Source of the DNA: an uncultured Actinomycetes bacterium
GTDB taxonomy: Bacteria > Actinomycetota > Thermoleophilia > Miltoncostaeales > Miltoncostaeaceae
DNA length: 64,000 nucleotides
Direction of reading: 5' to 3'
NCBI GenBank assembly: GCA_903896045.1
Contig: CAITWD010000017.1
Span: 62,001-126,000 of the forward strand
Positions 1 through 8,444 of the stretch are shown here, one piece after another. Numbering within the stretch: the stretch's first letter is position 1; each line of letters begins with the position of its first letter. The notes under the pieces were generated by a model, which saw only the letters and a program-made list of their open reading frames with translations, ran no database searches and was not told the DNA's origin. Made by a program: the position numbers and the translations under genes.

Positions 1-8
1 GACGTCGT

Positions 9-644
9 ATGGAACAGCTTGATGAATTGAATTCCGCGTACCGCGGCACCGCAATGGTGCTTGGTGATGTGGTCGAATCCGACGATGCGTACACGGGTAT
101 GCACTGCCGGAGCGTGGTGCAGCTGGCGCTGGATGTCGCACACGAACTTGGCCTGGATGAGCAGAGCTGTCGACGTGTCGATTTTGGCGCCATGCTGCAC
201 GACGTGGGGAAAGTTGCCATTCCAAAAGAGATCATCAATAAGCCCGGTCCATTGAACTCCGACGAGTGGGAGATCATCAAGACGCACACGATCGAGGGGC
301 AACGCATGCTCGATCAGGTGGGTGGGCTCATGCGCAGCATTGGCCAAATTGTGCGCGCCCATCATGAGCGCTGGGATGGAACCGGTTACCCGGATGCACT
401 GCGTGGTGACGAGATTCCAATTGAGGCACGGATCGTGTCAGCATGCGATACCTGGAGCGCGATGACCACGACACGGTCATATCGGATTGCGATGTCACGC
501 GAAGCGGCAATGGCAGAGCTTAAAGCCGCCGCGGGCACGCAGCTTGATCCAATGGTTGTCGATGCACTGATTCGCGTGATTATTCGCAGTGGCGAGCATC
601 GTCCTCCCACCTACGACACGGTCAGTCAATTACCCGGCGCATAA
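9..644 (+). CDS. HD-GYP domain phosphodiesterase (5' end outside window)
   Basis: HD-GYP proteins hydrolyse the second messenger c-di-GMP in the cytoplasm. The metal-binding HD motif (MLHDVGK, about residue 62) and the family-specific HHERWDGTGYP segment (about residue 119) are both present, so the active site looks complete. The reading frame is open through base 1 upstream of the ATG at 9, so the true protein probably begins outside the window with a sensor, GAF or receiver domain; treat the start as partial. It ends 23 bp inside the convergent ABC permease gene. A GGDEF cyclase at 12.1-13.7 kb makes the opposing reaction plausible in the same cell. Confidence 0.9.
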   Translation: MEQLDELNSAYRGTAMVLGDVVESDDAYTGMHCRSVVQLALDVAHELGLDEQSCRRVDFGAMLHDVGKVAIPKEIINKPGPLNSDEWEIIKTHTIEGQRMLDQVGGLMRSIGQIVRAHHERWDGTGYPDALRGDEIPIEARIVSACDTWSAMTTTRSYRIAMSREAAMAELKAAAGTQLDPMVVDALIRVIIRSGEHRPPTYDTVSQLPGA

Positions 645-1461
645 AGAGCCAGGTGCCAAGCCAGGCAAATGCTGCGAGCAGAAAAAGGAGTGCCCCGATC
701 ACCACTGCCGACTGCATATGTGGGATCTGCGGGGTGAGTGCGGTGCGGAGTCCTTCTGAGACGTAGACCAATGGATTGACCAGGGTCACGATTTGTAGCC
801 ACCGAATGCTGGCCAATTGTTGCCACGGGTAATAGGTGCATCCAAGAAAGGTCACGGGAACGACCACCAGCGAAAAGATCAGGCCGATTTGCTTGGGGCG
901 CACGACGGTGCCAATGACGAGTCCGAGATACCCAGCGACGAGCGCTGCCAAGAGCACAATGACAATGAGCATTGGCCAGCTCGCCACGTGAATCGACACG
1001 GGCTCTGCCGAGACAAGAATCACCAGCGGCAATACCGCGGCCGCAGCGATGATCGATTGCAAACCACTCCAGACAACCTTTTCGCATGCGACGAGGCCGA
1101 CCGGCAAGGGCGCCATGACCCGGTCTTCAATCTCTCGGGTTCCCCCAAGCTCGATCGCCAACGGCAATGCGACTGCAGCGATGCCTTGAAAGAAGATTGC
1201 CACTGCAACCAGGCCCGGCGCAATGACCGTCGCAAAGCTCACCCCAGTATTCCCCCCTGGGGTAATTCCTGATCCAATTTTGGGAAACACATAGGTGAAC
1301 ACAAAGGTGAACAGCAACGGATTCATGACCGTGCGCAGCAAAAAGGGGATGAATTCTCTGGCAAGCACCCGGGCATCTCGGAGCATCAACCCCCAAAATG
1401 CGCGCAGATAGAGATGCCCTCCACTGATCTGCGGCGTCGATGTCGTCGATGCAGAGCTCAT
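622..1461 (-). CDS. ABC-2 type transporter permease
   Basis: Integral membrane half of an exporter of the DrrB/ABC-2 class, 279 aa, about six hydrophobic segments (for example around residues 32-52, 78-98, 115-135, 145-170, 178-198 and 250-272). The family moves drugs, lipids or polysaccharide across the inner membrane. Its ATG overlaps the stop of the ATPase gene by 4 bp (ATGA at 1458-1461), so the two are translationally coupled and form one transporter. The N-terminal stretch before the first membrane segment is short and cytoplasmic, as usual. The substrate cannot be told from sequence. Confidence 0.88.
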   Translation of the reverse strand: MSSASTTSTPQISGGHLYLRAFWGLMLRDARVLAREFIPFLLRTVMNPLLFTFVFTYVFPKIGSGITPGGNTGVSFATVIAPGLVAVAIFFQGIAAVALPLAIELGGTREIEDRVMAPLPVGLVACEKVVWSGLQSIIAAAAVLPLVILVSAEPVSIHVASWPMLIVIVLLAALVAGYLGLVIGTVVRPKQIGLIFSLVVVPVTFLGCTYYPWQQLASIRWLQIVTLVNPLVYVSEGLRTALTPQIPHMQSAVVIGALLFLLAAFAWLGTWLFMRRVID

Positions 1462-2411
1462 GCCGCCAGCGCCCGTCCGGTGAGTGCAATAAATGCGGTC
1501 TCAAGTGACGGCTCAGCGACACGTAAGTCGCGCAATTCGGGCCCTGCGAGCGCAACGACACGGGCGACGATGCCATCGGCAGCCACGATGTGGACACGCA
1601 CGGTGTTCTGGTCGGCGTCAACCGCTCCAACCCCATCGAGCGCGCGGAGTTGATCGAGAAAGCTGGGAACAACGTGACGGAGGCGCAGCGTGACAAGCAC
1701 TCCATCTGATGATGAGCGCTTGATCTGGTCTGGGGTATCGCACACCAGAATTGACCCAGCGTGCATAATTGCGACCCGATCGCAGAGGGCGTCGGCCTCT
1801 TCGATGTAATGGGTGGTCAGTACCACCGCCATTCCCTCTGCCGCCCGAATCTCGCGCACTGCGTCCCAGAGTGCGATACGGCTTTGTGGATCAAGACCCG
1901 TCGTGGGCTCATCAAGAAAGAGAACTTCCGGGTGATGCATCAATGCGCATGCCAATTGCGCCCGTCGCGCGAGACCTCCGGAGAGCTGCGCAACCATCGT
2001 GCCTGCGCGCTCAGAGAGCCCAAAGCGTTCGAGAAGCGCGTCGGCGCGCGTATGCGCGCTGCGACGTGACATCCCAAAGAACCGCCCATGGAAATAGAGA
2101 TTCTCGACGACATTGCATGCGCGATCGAGCGTATTGAATTGGGTCACGACACCAATGTGGCGTTTGACGCCCGAAGGATGCGCGCGCGCATCGATCCCAT
2201 TGACGAGCACCGTGCCCGATGTCGGTCGCACGCGTGTAGTGGCGATGCCGATCGTGGTCGTCTTGCCGGCGCCATTTGGACCGAGGAGCCCGAATATTTC
2301 GCCATTTTCGACCATAAGGTCGATCCCATTGACCGCGTTCGTATGGGCTCCGGGATAGCGTTTGATCACATCGTGCAGTGCAAGTGGGTGCATGGAACGC
2401 TCGTTGCTCAT
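1458..2411 (-). CDS. ABC transporter ATP-binding protein (DrrA-like)
   Basis: ATPase partner of the permease downstream. Walker A GPNGAGKTTT, signature LSGGLARRAQLA, Walker B VLFLDEPTTGLD and the switch histidine (LTTHY) are all visible; 317 aa with a C-terminal extension of about 80 residues typical of DrrA-type drug-resistance ATPases. The open frame runs further upstream to 2885, but that extension is basic, low in family similarity and antisense to the DMT gene, so I take the ATG at 2411 (an ATG at 2393 is an alternative). The pair is divergent from the DMT gene. Substrate unknown. Confidence 0.9.
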   Translation of the reverse strand: MSNERSMHPLALHDVIKRYPGAHTNAVNGIDLMVENGEIFGLLGPNGAGKTTTIGIATTRVRPTSGTVLVNGIDARAHPSGVKRHIGVVTQFNTLDRACNVVENLYFHGRFFGMSRRSAHTRADALLERFGLSERAGTMVAQLSGGLARRAQLACALMHHPEVLFLDEPTTGLDPQSRIALWDAVREIRAAEGMAVVLTTHYIEEADALCDRVAIMHAGSILVCDTPDQIKRSSSDGVLVTLRLRHVVPSFLDQLRALDGVGAVDADQNTVRVHIVAADGIVARVVALAGPELRDLRVAEPSLETAFIALTGRALAA

Positions 2412-2493
2412 GGACGTATGCTGACAAGTGTGCGTACGGGAATCGCTGGGCGCGGCAGCGCGTGAGCGTTGAGAGTGACAAAGGAGATTGACA

Positions 2494-2937
2494 TTGGATC
2501 GTCTGACACCAGCATTGTTGGCGTTCGCCGGAGGCGGTTTGCTTGCGGTGCAAGCTCCGATTAATGCCCGCTTGAAGATTATTGTCGGTGCGCCAATCCT
2601 TGCTGCGGCGATCTCCTTCGCGGTGGGCACACTGTTCTTGATGACAGCCGTCCTGGTAACACGTACCGGTGGGGGAATTTCCGAGTTCGGCGGTGGTCCG
2701 TGGTGGGCATATCTTGGAGGATTTTGTGGCGCGGTGTTGGTGACCGCGACGCTGGTTGCCGCGCCTCGTCTGGGTGTGACGACGACCTTTGTTGCGGTGA
2801 TTGTGGGCCAAATTGGTGTCGCTGCGATCATCGATCGCTTCGGACTCTTTGGAATTACCGCTCGGGCAATCACTCCGTCGCGCATCGTCGCGATTTGTTT
2901 ATTGGGAGTAAGTCTTGTGCTCCTTTTCCGGGAGTAG
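2494..2937 (+). CDS. DMT-family transporter, YdcZ/DUF606 type
   Basis: Small inner-membrane protein of 147 aa with four to five hydrophobic helices, resembling the half-size YdcZ (DUF606) branch of the drug/metabolite transporter superfamily. The AAGGAG at 2481-2486 lies only 1 nt before the first TTG (2488) but 7 nt before the TTG at 2494, so the latter is preferred. Members of this branch often work as pairs of small subunits; no second copy is adjacent here. The C-terminus is LLFRE after a last membrane helix. Substrate unknown. Confidence 0.75.
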   Translation: MDRLTPALLAFAGGGLLAVQAPINARLKIIVGAPILAAAISFAVGTLFLMTAVLVTRTGGGISEFGGGPWWAYLGGFCGAVLVTATLVAAPRLGVTTTFVAVIVGQIGVAAIIDRFGLFGITARAITPSRIVAICLLGVSLVLLFRE

Positions 2938-3120
2938 TTGCCAAACCGCCTCGGTGGTTGATCGCACGCCGATGCGTCGCTTTTTGATCTGCACCACCTG
3001 ATCTGCCCTGTCTCGATGGCGTCGCGATGGCGACACCTTCCGCTCTAAAAAATCTCTCGATGGATGTACCAATATTGGGCGCCGCTCTGCGCGGTGCAGG
3101 TGGCAACGCTGACGATGGGC

Positions 3121-4107
3121 CTAAAACGGCGGCGTTGCAACTCCTGGGCGGGTGCGGAGGTAGACCCCGAAGAAGTCCTTTTCCCCGACCGAGAAGTAGC
3201 GCGTTGACCATGCGCTCGGGTTCTGATCAAAGAGCTGGAGCCCACGGGCCCCGGGGCCGCGGAAGAGCACCAAGGTTGGCCAGGCGGGGTTGATGTCAAG
3301 TTCCATCGCACGGATCGCATGCGCATGTACAAAAATCTGAGCGAGGCTTGCTGCAGTTTGGTTGGGGGCTGCAACATAGATGAGATTTCCGTGTGCATCG
3401 ACGCCGACACCTGATCTCCAGACCGCCGGTGCGCCATGGAGCGTCGGCCCCCACAGAGAGGGCTCATTTGTTGGGAAGGTGGCGCGCCCATTGTCAACGA
3501 GCAACTGCAGGTTTTGGCGAGCGACAGCGACCTTTGCGGAGGGGTGCCTGCCGCCACGCCATGCGACGACATCAACGCTTCCTGATGTGGTCGTCACAAG
3601 GGTTGCGAGTCCATTGATCATTGGGTGATAGAGGGTGTGGTGGGTGAAAAACCCAGCAGGTGCATCCTGGGGATAGAACCCGCCATTAAAGAGCGCGATC
3701 AGGCGATTGCGGCCTGTCGTCGGCACCGATTCCGGACCTCGTGCCGCTGCAGATGGGGCAGGGGTCCTCGAGCCGGGATAGAGCCCAACTTCCGTGCGCT
3801 CAACGCGAAACCACGCAAGATACGCGGTCGTGCCGAGCGGATCGGTGGCGACCGTTGCAACCATGAGCGCAGGTGGTTGCCCTGCCCAGGGCTCCGGGTT
3901 TTTCCAGCGGCTGGGAAGTTGCCCAAGTGAGAATGGGGCAATCGGAGCGGGTCCTGGGCCATAGATGGGTGCGGGCGGACCAGAGACACTTGATCCCACC
4001 CCGAAAGCCGTCATCGCGAGAATCACCACGCCTGCTGCGGCAAGGATCACACGCCGTCGTCGCCCACCAGATCGCAGACGATTCGCCCAGGGATGACTTC
4101 TTTTCAT
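3121..4107 (-). CDS. Phosphodiester glycosidase (NAGPA/DUF2233) family protein
   Basis: 328 aa. The N-terminus is basic (KRSHPWANRLRSGGRRRR) followed by one membrane segment (VILAAAGVVILAMTAFGVG), so the enzyme domain should lie outside the membrane, tethered or secreted. The rest carries features of the phosphodiester glycosidase fold: LIALFNGGFY, the NGLATLV stretch, GVDAHGNLIYVAAPN and AMELDINPAW. The family includes the mammalian uncovering enzyme and bacterial proteins likely acting on glycosidic phosphodiesters of exopolysaccharide or teichoic-type polymers. The ATG at 4107 is chosen because the upstream extension lacks a signal sequence and overlaps the divergent gene. Substrate not known. 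Confidence 0.75.
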   Translation of the reverse strand: MKRSHPWANRLRSGGRRRRVILAAAGVVILAMTAFGVGSSVSGPPAPIYGPGPAPIAPFSLGQLPSRWKNPEPWAGQPPALMVATVATDPLGTTAYLAWFRVERTEVGLYPGSRTPAPSAAARGPESVPTTGRNRLIALFNGGFYPQDAPAGFFTHHTLYHPMINGLATLVTTTSGSVDVVAWRGGRHPSAKVAVARQNLQLLVDNGRATFPTNEPSLWGPTLHGAPAVWRSGVGVDAHGNLIYVAAPNQTAASLAQIFVHAHAIRAMELDINPAWPTLVLFRGPGARGLQLFDQNPSAWSTRYFSVGEKDFFGVYLRTRPGVATPPF

Positions 4108-4236
4108 GCGGGGTGTGCACAATGGCATGCGAGACATTTCGGACAAACTATCGTGCCCGCGTGTTGCGTTGTCGTGGTGGAGATGTTGCGACGCCGTAAA
4201 ACTTTCCCCCGACTGGCGCGACGGGAGACGGTCGTC

Positions 4237-4242
4237 TACGAT
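4237..4242 (+). promoter_or_regulatory. -10 box (TACGAT), leaderless promoter
   Basis: TANNNT hexamer 7 nt before the ATG at 4250; there is no Shine-Dalgarno sequence between. Transcription would begin at or next to the A of the start codon. No good -35 is seen. Confidence 0.45.
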
Positions 4243-4249
4243 AAAAACA

Positions 4250-4753
4250 ATGAAAACAAGAGATTTATTTGTATTTCCAAATCCCGTCAATGAAATCTCG
4301 GCGCGAGGCGTTGCTGCGGGCGTTGTGACGATGAGCGCTGTGGCAATTGCGACGGGGAGTCCATGGGTCATTGCGGTGGTCACCTACGGCTTTATTGCAC
4401 GCGTACTGACCGGCCCGACCTTGAGCCCGCTGGGTCAATTTGTCACTCGCGTGGTGACGCCCAGGCTGGGGATTACACCGCGGTATGTGCCCGGTCCGCC
4501 CAAGCGCTTTGCGCAAGGGATTGGCGCAGTGCTCTCGCTTGTCGCACTCGCCATGAGCATGGGGGGCCATGTGCTGATCGCCGATGTGGTGCTGGGGATG
4601 TTGGTGATCGCGGCAGGGTGTGAGTCGCTTGCGGGGTTCTGTCTGGGGTGCACGATCTTTGCCGGGCTGATGCGTGTCGGGGTGATCCCGAGCGATGTGT
4701 GCGTGCGGTGCGCCAATTTCTCCGCCGAGGTCGTGGTCGAGGGGACGCACTAA
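4250..4753 (+). CDS. DUF4395 domain membrane protein
   Basis: 167 aa. Matches what I know of DUF4395: an N-terminal DLFVFPNPVNEISARGVAAG segment, two pairs of membrane helices, a GPPKRFAQGIG loop between them, and a cysteine-containing C-terminal helix (CESLAGFCLGCTIF) ending with a CVRC pair. Members are often found with rhodanese, thioredoxin or thiosulfate genes, which suggests a link to sulfur or redox chemistry, but no such partner is adjacent. The start is the ATG at 4250, preceded by a -10 box at leaderless spacing. It converges with the acyl-CoA dehydrogenase gene 13 bp away. Confidence 0.82.
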   Translation: MKTRDLFVFPNPVNEISARGVAAGVVTMSAVAIATGSPWVIAVVTYGFIARVLTGPTLSPLGQFVTRVVTPRLGITPRYVPGPPKRFAQGIGAVLSLVALAMSMGGHVLIADVVLGMLVIAAGCESLAGFCLGCTIFAGLMRVGVIPSDVCVRCANFSAEVVVEGTH

Positions 4754-4766
4754 CCCCTCGGGCGCC

Positions 4767-5918
4767 TTAGCCGCGGGCGCTGTCTCCAAACAGATCCCGG
4801 GCGATCACAATCCGCTGGATCTGGCTTGTGCCCTCATAGATTTCGGTGATCTTGGCATCGCGGTAATACCGCTCTGCGGGGTACTCGGCAGAGTAGCCGT
4901 AGCCGCCGAGCGTTTGGACCGCCACATTTGCCGCCTCAACGGCAACGGAGCTCGCAAACAGTTTTGCCTTGGCGCCGGCGATGCCATGTGGCTGACCGGC
5001 ATCCCTGAGTACCGCGGCCTGCCAGGTGAGCAGCCGGGCGGCATCGAGTTTGGCGGCAATGTCGGAGATGGGGAATTGGACCCCTTGAAATTTTGCAATC
5101 GGGCCGCCAAATGCCATCCGAGTCCCTGCGTACTCGACTGCCAGATCAAGTGCAGCTTGGGCAATCCCGCAGGCCTGGGCAGCGATCGTGATGCGACCGC
5201 CATCGAGTGTGGCCAGCGCCAGCGCGAGACCTTGCCCGGGGGCTCCGAGCATCTGCTCATTGCCAACCACGACATCCTCAAAGACGAGTTCAACCGTCGA
5301 GGAGGTGTGGAGGCCCATTTTGGGGATCTCATTACTGACGCTGATCCCTGATCCTTTTTCGACAAGGAATGCGCTGACACCCTTGGCGCCCGGGCCTCCC
5401 GTGCGGGCGAAGACCACAAAGAGATCGGCAAAACCGCCGTTGGTAATCCACTGCTTTGTGCCGTTGATGACCCAGCCATCACCATCGGCGCGCGCAGTGG
5501 TGCGCAGCGCAGCGGTATCAGATCCGGCATCGGGTTCGGTGAGGGCATAGGCGCCAAACACCTCACCGCATGCGAGTCGCGGGAGCCAGTTGTGCTGTTG
5601 GGCGGGGGTGCCTGCCCGAAGAATGGGGGCACCGACTAAACCGTTTTGGACGGCGATCACCGTCGACGTCCCGGCATCTGCCCGCGCGATTTCCTCAACG
5701 ATCACACAAAGAGAAAGCGCATCGAGTCCGGAACCTCCAAACTCCTCAGGTACGGCGACTGCCAAAAATCCCAATGGACCCATTGCGCGAATGGTCGCAA
5801 GTGGCACCTGGTGGGCGGCATTCCATTCGGCGGCATATGGAGCGATCTCGCCGTGAGCAAACGCACGCACAACTTCACGAATGTCGTGGTGCACCTGTGT
5901 AAGAAATCCTGGTGTCAT
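4767..5918 (-). CDS. Acyl-CoA dehydrogenase
   Basis: Flavoenzyme of 383 aa, the usual length, catalysing alpha,beta-desaturation of an acyl-CoA thioester and passing electrons to ETF. Three canonical regions are visible: the helical N-domain, the FAD/substrate segment YALTEPDAGSDTAALRT (about 120-136) with WITNGGFAD, and the C-domain with the catalytic glutamate in ITEIYEGTSQIQRIVIAR (about residue 363). GGYGYSAEYPAERYYRDAKI is the usual signature before it. It stands alone here, without ETF or other beta-oxidation genes, so the chain-length or branched-chain preference cannot be assigned. Confidence 0.93.
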   Translation of the reverse strand: MTPGFLTQVHHDIREVVRAFAHGEIAPYAAEWNAAHQVPLATIRAMGPLGFLAVAVPEEFGGSGLDALSLCVIVEEIARADAGTSTVIAVQNGLVGAPILRAGTPAQQHNWLPRLACGEVFGAYALTEPDAGSDTAALRTTARADGDGWVINGTKQWITNGGFADLFVVFARTGGPGAKGVSAFLVEKGSGISVSNEIPKMGLHTSSTVELVFEDVVVGNEQMLGAPGQGLALALATLDGGRITIAAQACGIAQAALDLAVEYAGTRMAFGGPIAKFQGVQFPISDIAAKLDAARLLTWQAAVLRDAGQPHGIAGAKAKLFASSVAVEAANVAVQTLGGYGYSAEYPAERYYRDAKITEIYEGTSQIQRIVIARDLFGDSARG

Positions 5919-5972
5919 CGCTATCTCGCAGGCTCGGGTGTCGTCGAGTCTACGACGTGGATCTATGAGATG

Positions 5973-6015
5973 GCAATGTGGGCCGTGCCGCCACCGGCGG
6001 CACGGCCCACATTGC
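5973..6015 (-). terminator. Perfect 20-bp hairpin after the UspA-like gene
   Basis: A 20-bp perfect inverted repeat (left arm GCAATGTGGGCCGTGCCGCC, 3-nt loop) starts 1 nt past the TAA of the minus-strand gene at 6017. No T-run follows on either strand. Best read as a U-less terminator or 3'-end stabiliser. Confidence 0.7.
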
Positions 6016-6016
6016 G

Positions 6017-6493
6017 TTATGCGGCAACGGGCGCAGGGACAATGTGTGCGTGGTGGTGCGCCGCATCCACTTCAACCTCGGTGATGGGCATGCTGAATCG
6101 CTTGCGCGCATGGGCAACGAAATCGCGTTCGTGCCAGTTCGCCTCATGACGAGGATGTGTCGCGACGATGACATCATCGGGATGAAACACCCGGACCGCG
6201 TCATCCATTGCTTGCATGGGATTCGCGTCTCCAAATGTTCCATGCGCGTTGATCCCTGCGGCACGAAGGTGGGCAAGAGAAATCGTCACCCGTTCCTGCG
6301 CGGCAACACTCCCTGCATCACCGTCCGATGTCCACCAATGAAGGCGTGAGATCAGTGCCGGTGCAATCACCAGCACATCGGTGTCGGGACTACGGGCATG
6401 GCGACGTATTTCGTCAAAGAGTTCGATGCCATCACAGGTGGCATTTGCAATGACAAGAAGATGCGGATGGGTGTCGTGCATTTCGTGATTCAT
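6017..6493 (-). CDS. UspA-like nucleotide-binding fold protein
   Basis: 158 aa single-domain protein of the Rossmann-like universal stress protein type common in actinobacteria. The start HLLVIANATCDG, the middle VLVIAPALISRLHWWTSD, the GDANPMQAMDDAVRVF stretch and the end DDVIVATHPRHEANW are the recurrent blocks of this group, where the first strand and the THP loop form the putative ligand site. It is likely cytoplasmic and stress related; the exact ligand is unknown. The start at 6493 is preferred over 6529 because a GAAGGGGG ribosome-binding site lies 5 nt upstream. A perfect hairpin follows the stop. Confidence 0.72.
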   Translation of the reverse strand: MNHEMHDTHPHLLVIANATCDGIELFDEIRRHARSPDTDVLVIAPALISRLHWWTSDGDAGSVAAQERVTISLAHLRAAGINAHGTFGDANPMQAMDDAVRVFHPDDVIVATHPRHEANWHERDFVAHARKRFSMPITEVEVDAAHHHAHIVPAPVAA

Positions 6494-6694
6494 GACGCCC
6501 CCTTCGGAACGATCTGCGTGCTGATTCACGAGGAATTGTCGGTCCCGTGCACCGTGCGGTCATCGGGTCTATCCCTGAGTTCTCGCAGGAAAAAGATGCG
6601 CGGCAAATAGAGAGTGCGTCTCGCGTGAGAGCGGACCTACCCGTGGCAGCCTGTCGGTGTGACCCCGAGGTGGCCGACCCAAGGTCCCCGTCTT

Positions 6695-6710
6695 CGCCCC
6701 CGTGGGGGCG
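6695..6710 (-). terminator. Short GC hairpin after DUF302 gene
   Basis: CGCCCC-CGTG-GGGGCG, a 6-bp perfect stem 7 nt past the stop of the minus-strand gene ending at 6718. No T-run. The rest of 6494-6694 shows nothing I recognise. Confidence 0.4.
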
Positions 6711-6717
6711 ATTGAGG

Positions 6718-7137
6718 TTACCCGGAGTTCGTGAGTTCGTTTCTGATCTGAGCGAGTACGCGCTCGAGACGAGCCCCGACATCTTTGGCAAGAAGTGTGA
6801 GCGCCGGATTCTGGACCATTCCGAGCATTCGCTCGGCCGAAATGATGCTGACATAGGTGTGTCCATCCAGGACAAATACCGCAACATTGCAGGGGAGCAG
6901 TGTGCCGAGTTGGGGCTCAACCATAAGCGCCTGATGCGCGATCTGTGGATTGCACGCCCCGAGAATCAAATATGGGTCGCGATCGATACCGAGTTTGGCG
7001 GCAAAGGTGGCTTGCACGTCGATCTCTGAAACGATTCCGAATCCCTCGGCTGCGAGTGCGGTACGGGCTGTTATCAGCGCAGTTTCGAAGGTCGCGTGGA
7101 CCTGCGCACATTCTGAATATGAGGTCGACTCATGCAT
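6718..7137 (-). CDS. DUF302 domain protein
   Basis: 139 aa, a complete DUF302 domain: the opening segment FETALITARTALAAEGFGIV, then EIDVQATFAAKLGIDRDPYLILGACNP, the hydrophobic strand LLPCNVAVFVLDGHTYVSII and a C-terminal helix. Function is unknown; members are small soluble proteins often near redox or metal genes. The ATG at 7137 is preferred: GAAGG lies 8 nt upstream, and the start overlaps the end of the AhpD-like gene by 8 nt, so the two are co-translated. A TTG at 7143 is possible. A short hairpin follows the stop. Confidence 0.8.
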   Translation of the reverse strand: MHESTSYSECAQVHATFETALITARTALAAEGFGIVSEIDVQATFAAKLGIDRDPYLILGACNPQIAHQALMVEPQLGTLLPCNVAVFVLDGHTYVSIISAERMLGMVQNPALTLLAKDVGARLERVLAQIRNELTNSG

Positions 7138-7627
7138 GTGCAACGCCTTCGTGCGCTGCTGTTCGCGCTATTTCAAGGGGCGGTGGGTCGATCCCTGCGG
7201 CAATCATGACGCGATTCCATGCGCCGATTGCCGTAATGACCACAATAATCTGCGCGAGGATCGATGGGGAAAAATAGTTTGCTGCGCGTAGGTATGTCTC
7301 CTCGGGAACCGGTCCAGAGGGAAGGAGAGTAAAGGCATCGGCGACCTCCAATGCAATGCGCTGTTCCTCGGTGAACAGGGGTGATGATTCCCAGACTGCA
7401 AGTGCATCGATGACCCGATTGTCGACGCCCGCCGTACGGGCGTGACCACAATGAAGATCAACGCAATATGCGCAGCCATTGAGTTGTGACACCCGCGCCT
7501 TGATGAGCGCTGAGAGCCCCAGGTCGATGTCGGGGCTTGCGCGCGTGAGAGCTGCCAATGCGCGGTAGGCATCGGGGCAGTTGGATTTGACGTCAATCGG
7601 GTGTGGGTGCTGGACGAAATTAGGCAT
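7130..7627 (-). CDS. AhpD-like carboxymuconolactone decarboxylase family protein
   Basis: 165 aa helical protein with the AhpD-type redox site: NGCAYCVDLHCGHA contains the CxxC pair and the following histidine used in thiol peroxidase recycling or peroxidase activity. The rest follows the family pattern (ALIKARVSQLNGC, then LAVWESSPLFTEEQRIAL). Likely an alkylhydroperoxidase-like protein rather than a true lactone decarboxylase. The ATG at 7627 has a GGAG 8 nt upstream and is preferred to 7648. It is co-transcribed with DUF302 and probably with stress functions. Its 5' end faces a truncated gene on the other strand, which marks a possible rearrangement point. Confidence 0.85.
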   Translation of the reverse strand: MPNFVQHPHPIDVKSNCPDAYRALAALTRASPDIDLGLSALIKARVSQLNGCAYCVDLHCGHARTAGVDNRVIDALAVWESSPLFTEEQRIALEVADAFTLLPSGPVPEETYLRAANYFSPSILAQIIVVITAIGAWNRVMIAAGIDPPPLEIARTAAHEGVAHA

Positions 7628-7706
7628 CTTGTGCGCTCCAATGTGCATGCAGGTGACCGACGGCGGATCGCCATACGGTGGTGGGATCGACCCGATCCGA
7701 TCGCAG

Positions 7707-8162
7707 ATGCAGGTTGTTGAGTCGTACTCCGATTTGGGCTGGGCGACCTGGCACGATGCAATTTCCGCGGCGCTTGAGTGTTATCGCGCCAAGCGCATCG
7801 GCATCCTCGCATCTTGGGAGTCATTGGGGACTGCATCGGGGGTCAAGATGTTTGAGGATCTTGGTGCGGAAGTTGTCACAAGTGTTGGGTTCTCATGCGC
7901 AAACTCGCAGCACATCGCGCATGTCCCCGATTGGGCGAAGGAGAAGGCAGTACTCGAGCTCCTTGCGACAGCAGATAATCGCCTCGATGCGATCGTGCAG
8001 TGCGGCACCAACATGAGCATGTCGACGGTGAGCGAGCGACTTGAGCCGATCACCGGTATCCCAATTCTTGGGATCAATGCGGTGACATTTTGGTACGCAC
8101 TCCGCGAGAACGGTTTTCTCGGGCCCCTCAATGGTGGCGGGCGGTTGCTGCGCGAACATTGA
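7707..8162 (+). pseudogene. 5'-truncated arylmalonate decarboxylase/maleate isomerase-like gene
   Basis: The frame encodes only the C-terminal half of the Asp/Glu-racemase-like family that includes maleate cis-trans isomerase and arylmalonate decarboxylase (about 240 aa normally). Visible: KRIGILASWE, FEDLGAEVVTSVGF, the second catalytic-type cysteine in IVQCGTNMS, and IPILGINAVTFWYALR. The N-terminal lobe with the first catalytic cysteine is missing, and upstream codons run into the divergent AhpD-like gene. There is no convincing ribosome-binding site. I read it as a remnant left by a rearrangement; a short functional product is unlikely. Confidence 0.6.
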
Positions 8163-8444
8163 TCCGCCGAAGTTCCGATAGCGGTGCTCCCGGTGCCTGA
8201 CCTCCAGCTCGACACGTCGGGGGTCACGGCCGCACGCACGGGCACCCTGTTGGCGCGCAACGCAAGCTGATATTGACAGCACCTGCTGGGTACTCGAGAA
8301 TCACGCGGACCCCTTCTCGCCGACATGAAGTTTTCACGGGCCGGTTGATGCACCGCGTTCCCCTGGGCATCGATTGCAGATAGCCATCTCGATGTGACGT
8401 TGTGTGACACGCACCTTTACGTATCCCAACAAGGAGATCTCCGT

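Noticed and set aside
2412-2885. N-terminal extension of the ABC ATPase frame
   Set aside because: Antisense to the DMT transporter gene, very basic, and outside the ATPase fold.
4108-4383. Extension of the glycosidase-like gene to 4383
   Set aside because: It overlaps the DUF4395 gene and would bury the membrane anchor; the ATG at 4107 gives a normal N-terminus.
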